Positions 4,490-6,476 of a stretch of DNA of 6,476 nucleotides are shown here, one piece after another. Under the pieces are notes generated by a model that was given only the letters and a program-made list of their open reading frames with translations, was not told the origin of the DNA and made no database searches. Where the stretch lies: positions 1 to 6,476 of the forward strand of contig DASSDL010000158.1 of assembly GCA_035697145.1 (NCBI GenBank), in the 5' to 3' direction. This stretch comes from DASQUK01 sp035697145. Its GTDB lineage: Bacteria; Actinomycetota; Acidimicrobiia; Acidimicrobiales; VFJN01. The position numbers and the translations under genes are program-made. Numbering within the stretch: position 1 is the stretch's first letter; each line of letters opens with the position of its first letter.

Positions 4490-5725
4490 ATGCCCGCTCA
4501 CTTGCCGATCGTTCCCATCGACGTCGACCGGGCCCGCGCCGACACCCCGGGGTGCGAGCTGGTCGCCCACCTGAACCATGCGGGCACCTCGCTGGCGCCG
4601 CGCCCCGTGCTCGACGCCCAGATCGAGTGGCTCCACGCCGAGGCCCTGACGGGTGGCTACGAGCTGGCCGCGGACCGCGAGGCCGACCGCCGAGCCACCT
4701 ACGACGAGGTGGCGGCGCTCGTCGGTGCCCGGAGCGACGAGATGGCCCTGGTGGAGAACGCGACCTTCGCCTGGCACCAGGCCTTCTGGTCGTTGCCGCT
4801 GCGGCCCGGCGACCGGATCCTCGCGTGCACCGTGGCGTACGCCTCCAGCTACGTCAGCTTCCTACAGGCGGAACGGCGCCGAGGCGTATCCATCGAGGTC
4901 ATCCCCGACGACGACGATGGCCAGCTGTCGGTCCGAGCCCTGGCCAGCCTGCTCGACGACGGACGGGCGCCGGTGGGGTTGGTGGCGGTGACCCAGGTCC
5001 CGACGAACGGCGGGCTGGTCAACCCGGTCGCCGAGGTGGGTGCGCTGTGCCGCGAGGCCGGGGTTCCGTTCCTGCTCGACGCCTGTCAAGCCGTGGGCCA
5101 GCTGCCGGTGGACGTCGACGAGATCGGCTGCGACCTGTTGTCGGCCACGGGCCGCAAGTTCCTGCGGGCGCCCCGCGGGACCGGGTTCCTGTACGTCCGC
5201 CGGTCGCTACTGGAGCGGCTCGATCGGATGGGGGCCGAGCCGGCGTTCCTCGACCTGCTGGGCGCCGATTGGGTCGCGCCCGATGGTTATGCGGTGCGCC
5301 GGGACGCCCGCCGCTTCGAGAACTGGGAGTCCAACATGGCCGCCGTCGCCGGCCTGCGCGCGGCGGTTGCCTATGCCCGGTCGTGGGGGCTCGACGCCAT
5401 CGCCGAGCGCGTGGGGACGGTGGCCGAGTCACTGCGGGGCCGGCTGGGCGAGGTCCCCGGCGTCCGGGTGCACGACCTCGGTCGGCACCGCAGCGGGATC
5501 GTGACCTTCACCGTGGACGGAGTCGCCGCCGACGACGTGCAGGCCCGGCTGCGAGGACAGGGCATCAACGTCTCCGTCTCCGGACCGTCGTCCACCCGGC
5601 TGGACGCCGAGCGCCGCCGGCTGCCGCCGCTCGTGCGTGCGTCGGTCCACTACGTCACCGTCGACGCCGAGCTAGACCGGCTCACGGGCGCGGTCGCGGC
5701 CATGGCCGCCGCGGCGCCGTCGTGA
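4490..5725 (+). CDS. Class-V-aminotransferase-fold PLP-dependent enzyme, substrate unknown
   Basis: This 411-residue cytosolic enzyme belongs to the PLP fold-type I family that includes cysteine desulfurases, isopenicillin-N-epimerase-like proteins and related lyases. Seen: HLNHAGTSLAP (27-37), the PLP-phosphate region VENATFAWHQAF (88-99), TQVPTNGGLVNPV (168-180), the cofactor-binding Asp197 in FLLDACQAVGQ, and the Schiff-base Lys223 in SATGRKFLRAPRGTGFLYVRR. The C-terminal small domain ends with the family motif VRASVHYVTVDAELDRL. I see no RxGxxC-type catalytic cysteine, so a cysteine desulfurase is unlikely; a lyase, epimerase or selenocysteine-lyase-like role is possible. I chose the ATG at 4490 because the family N-terminus begins soon after it. 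The frame is open back to 4217, but that stretch is antisense to the CBS gene. An AGGA 10 nt upstream is a weak ribosome binding site. The gene is followed after 15 bp by the Nudix gene, a probable operon. Confidence 0.9.
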   Translation: MPAHLPIVPIDVDRARADTPGCELVAHLNHAGTSLAPRPVLDAQIEWLHAEALTGGYELAADREADRRATYDEVAALVGARSDEMALVENATFAWHQAFWSLPLRPGDRILACTVAYASSYVSFLQAERRRGVSIEVIPDDDDGQLSVRALASLLDDGRAPVGLVAVTQVPTNGGLVNPVAEVGALCREAGVPFLLDACQAVGQLPVDVDEIGCDLLSATGRKFLRAPRGTGFLYVRRSLLERLDRMGAEPAFLDLLGADWVAPDGYAVRRDARRFENWESNMAAVAGLRAAVAYARSWGLDAIAERVGTVAESLRGRLGEVPGVRVHDLGRHRSGIVTFTVDGVAADDVQARLRGQGINVSVSGPSSTRLDAERRRLPPLVRASVHYVTVDAELDRLTGAVAAMAAAAPS

Positions 5726-5740
5726 CAGCGGGGTCGGCCG

Positions 5741-6460
5741 ATGGCGCGACCAGCGCCCCGCCCTGACATCCTGCTGAGGATGAAGGACGTCCTCACCGGC
5801 ACAGGCGACACCCCGGTGGTCGACGCTGCCACCGTGGTCCTCGTGCGTGACGGCGAGCGCGGGCTCGAGTGCCTGATGCTGCGCAAGACGAAGGGCCAGG
5901 CGTTCGGCGGGCTGTGGGTGTTCCCGGGCGGCCGGGTCGAGTCGGCCGACGGTGATGGGTTCGAGGGAGTGCGGCGAGCGGCGGTGCGCGAGGCCCACGA
6001 GGAGACCGGCCTGCTGCTCGACGCCACGGGACTGCTGCCGTTCGCCCACTGGTTCCCGCCGCCCGAGGCGCCCCGGCGCTTCGCCACCTGGTTCTTCCTC
6101 GCAGCGCTGCCGGCCCGGGCCGCAGATGTGATCGTCGACGGCGGTGAGATCGGGGACCACGTCTGGACCACCCCGTCCGCCGCCCTCGAACGCCACCGGG
6201 CCGGGGAGATCAAGATGGTCCCGCCCACGTGGGTCACCCTCCACCGCCTCGTCGACCTGCCCGACACCGCGGCCGCCCTGGCCGACGCCCGGGGCCAGGA
6301 CCTCGAACGCTTCAGCACCCACGTGGTCGATGACGACGGCGTCCTGGTGGCCGTGTGGGCACCGGACGCCGGCTACGACTCGGGTGACCTCACGGCCGCC
6401 GGGCCCCGCCACCGCCTGGTCATGGAGCCCGCCGGCTGGCGCTACCAGCGCTCGGACTGA
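5741..6460 (+). CDS. NUDT19-like Nudix hydrolase
   Basis: Nudix enzymes hydrolyse nucleoside diphosphates linked to another moiety, using a Mg-binding helix. The 239 residues carry WVFPGGRVESADGDG (59-73) followed by the helix E75...REAHEETGL (83-91), so the catalytic Glu residues 84, 87 and 88 are present. The GG and the helix are separated by a 5-residue insertion relative to the canonical GX5EX7REUXEEXGU box. This insertion, together with IKMVPPTWVTLHRL (157-170), is what I associate with the NUDT19-like branch, whose members include CoA-diphosphatase-like enzymes. The substrate here is unknown. Start choice is uncertain: ATG 5741 has a weak GCGGGG upstream, while ATG 5780 (residue 14) would also keep the whole domain, which begins near residue 27. 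The gene lies 15 bp after the PLP-enzyme gene and is likely cotranscribed with it. Confidence 0.9.
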   Translation: MARPAPRPDILLRMKDVLTGTGDTPVVDAATVVLVRDGERGLECLMLRKTKGQAFGGLWVFPGGRVESADGDGFEGVRRAAVREAHEETGLLLDATGLLPFAHWFPPPEAPRRFATWFFLAALPARAADVIVDGGEIGDHVWTTPSAALERHRAGEIKMVPPTWVTLHRLVDLPDTAAALADARGQDLERFSTHVVDDDGVLVAVWAPDAGYDSGDLTAAGPRHRLVMEPAGWRYQRSD

Positions 6461-6476
6461 TCGGACCCGCCTGAGA

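Noticed and set aside
4418..4777. 120-codon N-terminal extension of the CBS protein
   Set aside because: It is antisense to the PLP enzyme and lacks CBS similarity. GTG 4417 has an ideal Shine-Dalgarno.
4490..5725. Assignment as cysteine desulfurase or ergothioneine lyase (EgtE)
   Set aside because: The desulfurase catalytic Cys motif is not visible and no other ergothioneine gene is present, so only the fold-level call is supported.
1..6476. CRISPR arrays, tRNA genes, insertion sequences or phage genes
   Set aside because: I saw no regularly spaced repeats, tRNA cloverleaf signatures, transposase motifs or integrase motifs in the window.

Overview
The window is a very GC-rich, gene-dense bacterial segment. 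GC-rich codon third positions, a GTG start and an apparently leaderless start all fit Actinomycetota. An acidimicrobial-type lineage is possible but is only an inference, since the window holds no rRNA or other marker gene. Its theme is late cobalamin (vitamin B12) biosynthesis, followed by three genes of more general function.

Layout: positions 1-415 hold no convincing complete gene. They contain three strong inverted repeats (197-238, 349-382, 384-404) that look like a terminator cluster, possibly between convergent genes. On the minus strand at 416-1687 lies a ChlI/ChlD-type chelatase AAA+ protein. It is preceded by a 187-bp leader (1688-1874) that can fold into an elaborate structure. Upstream of it on the same strand is cobQ (cobyric acid synthase, 1875-3392). 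cobO (corrinoid adenosyltransferase, 3422-3946) is divergent from cobQ, with only 29 bp between the start codons. A small two-CBS-domain protein (3971-4417, minus) converges on cobO. Divergent from that gene is a probable two-gene plus-strand operon: a class-V-fold PLP-dependent enzyme (4490-5725) and a NUDT19-like Nudix hydrolase (5741-6460).

In the pathway, cobalt is inserted into the corrin ring by a chelatase with AAA+ motor subunits. CobO then adenosylates the cobalt, and CobQ amidates four side chains to give adenosylcobyric acid. Finding all three functions together is what would be expected of a B12 locus. No large CobN-type chelatase subunit is present in the window.

The most unusual object is the chelatase-like protein. 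Its fold motifs are easy to recognise, but the Walker A lysine is Arg, the Walker B Asp-Glu pair is Ser-Ala, and the sensor-1 Asn is Asp. The chain stops after a Pro-rich acidic linker, with no von Willebrand A (VWA/MIDAS) domain. It therefore resembles the non-hydrolysing ChlD/BchD subunit with its C-terminal half missing. The second most interesting object is the structured leader in front of it. It shares short segments with SAM-clan riboswitches but cannot be assigned by eye.
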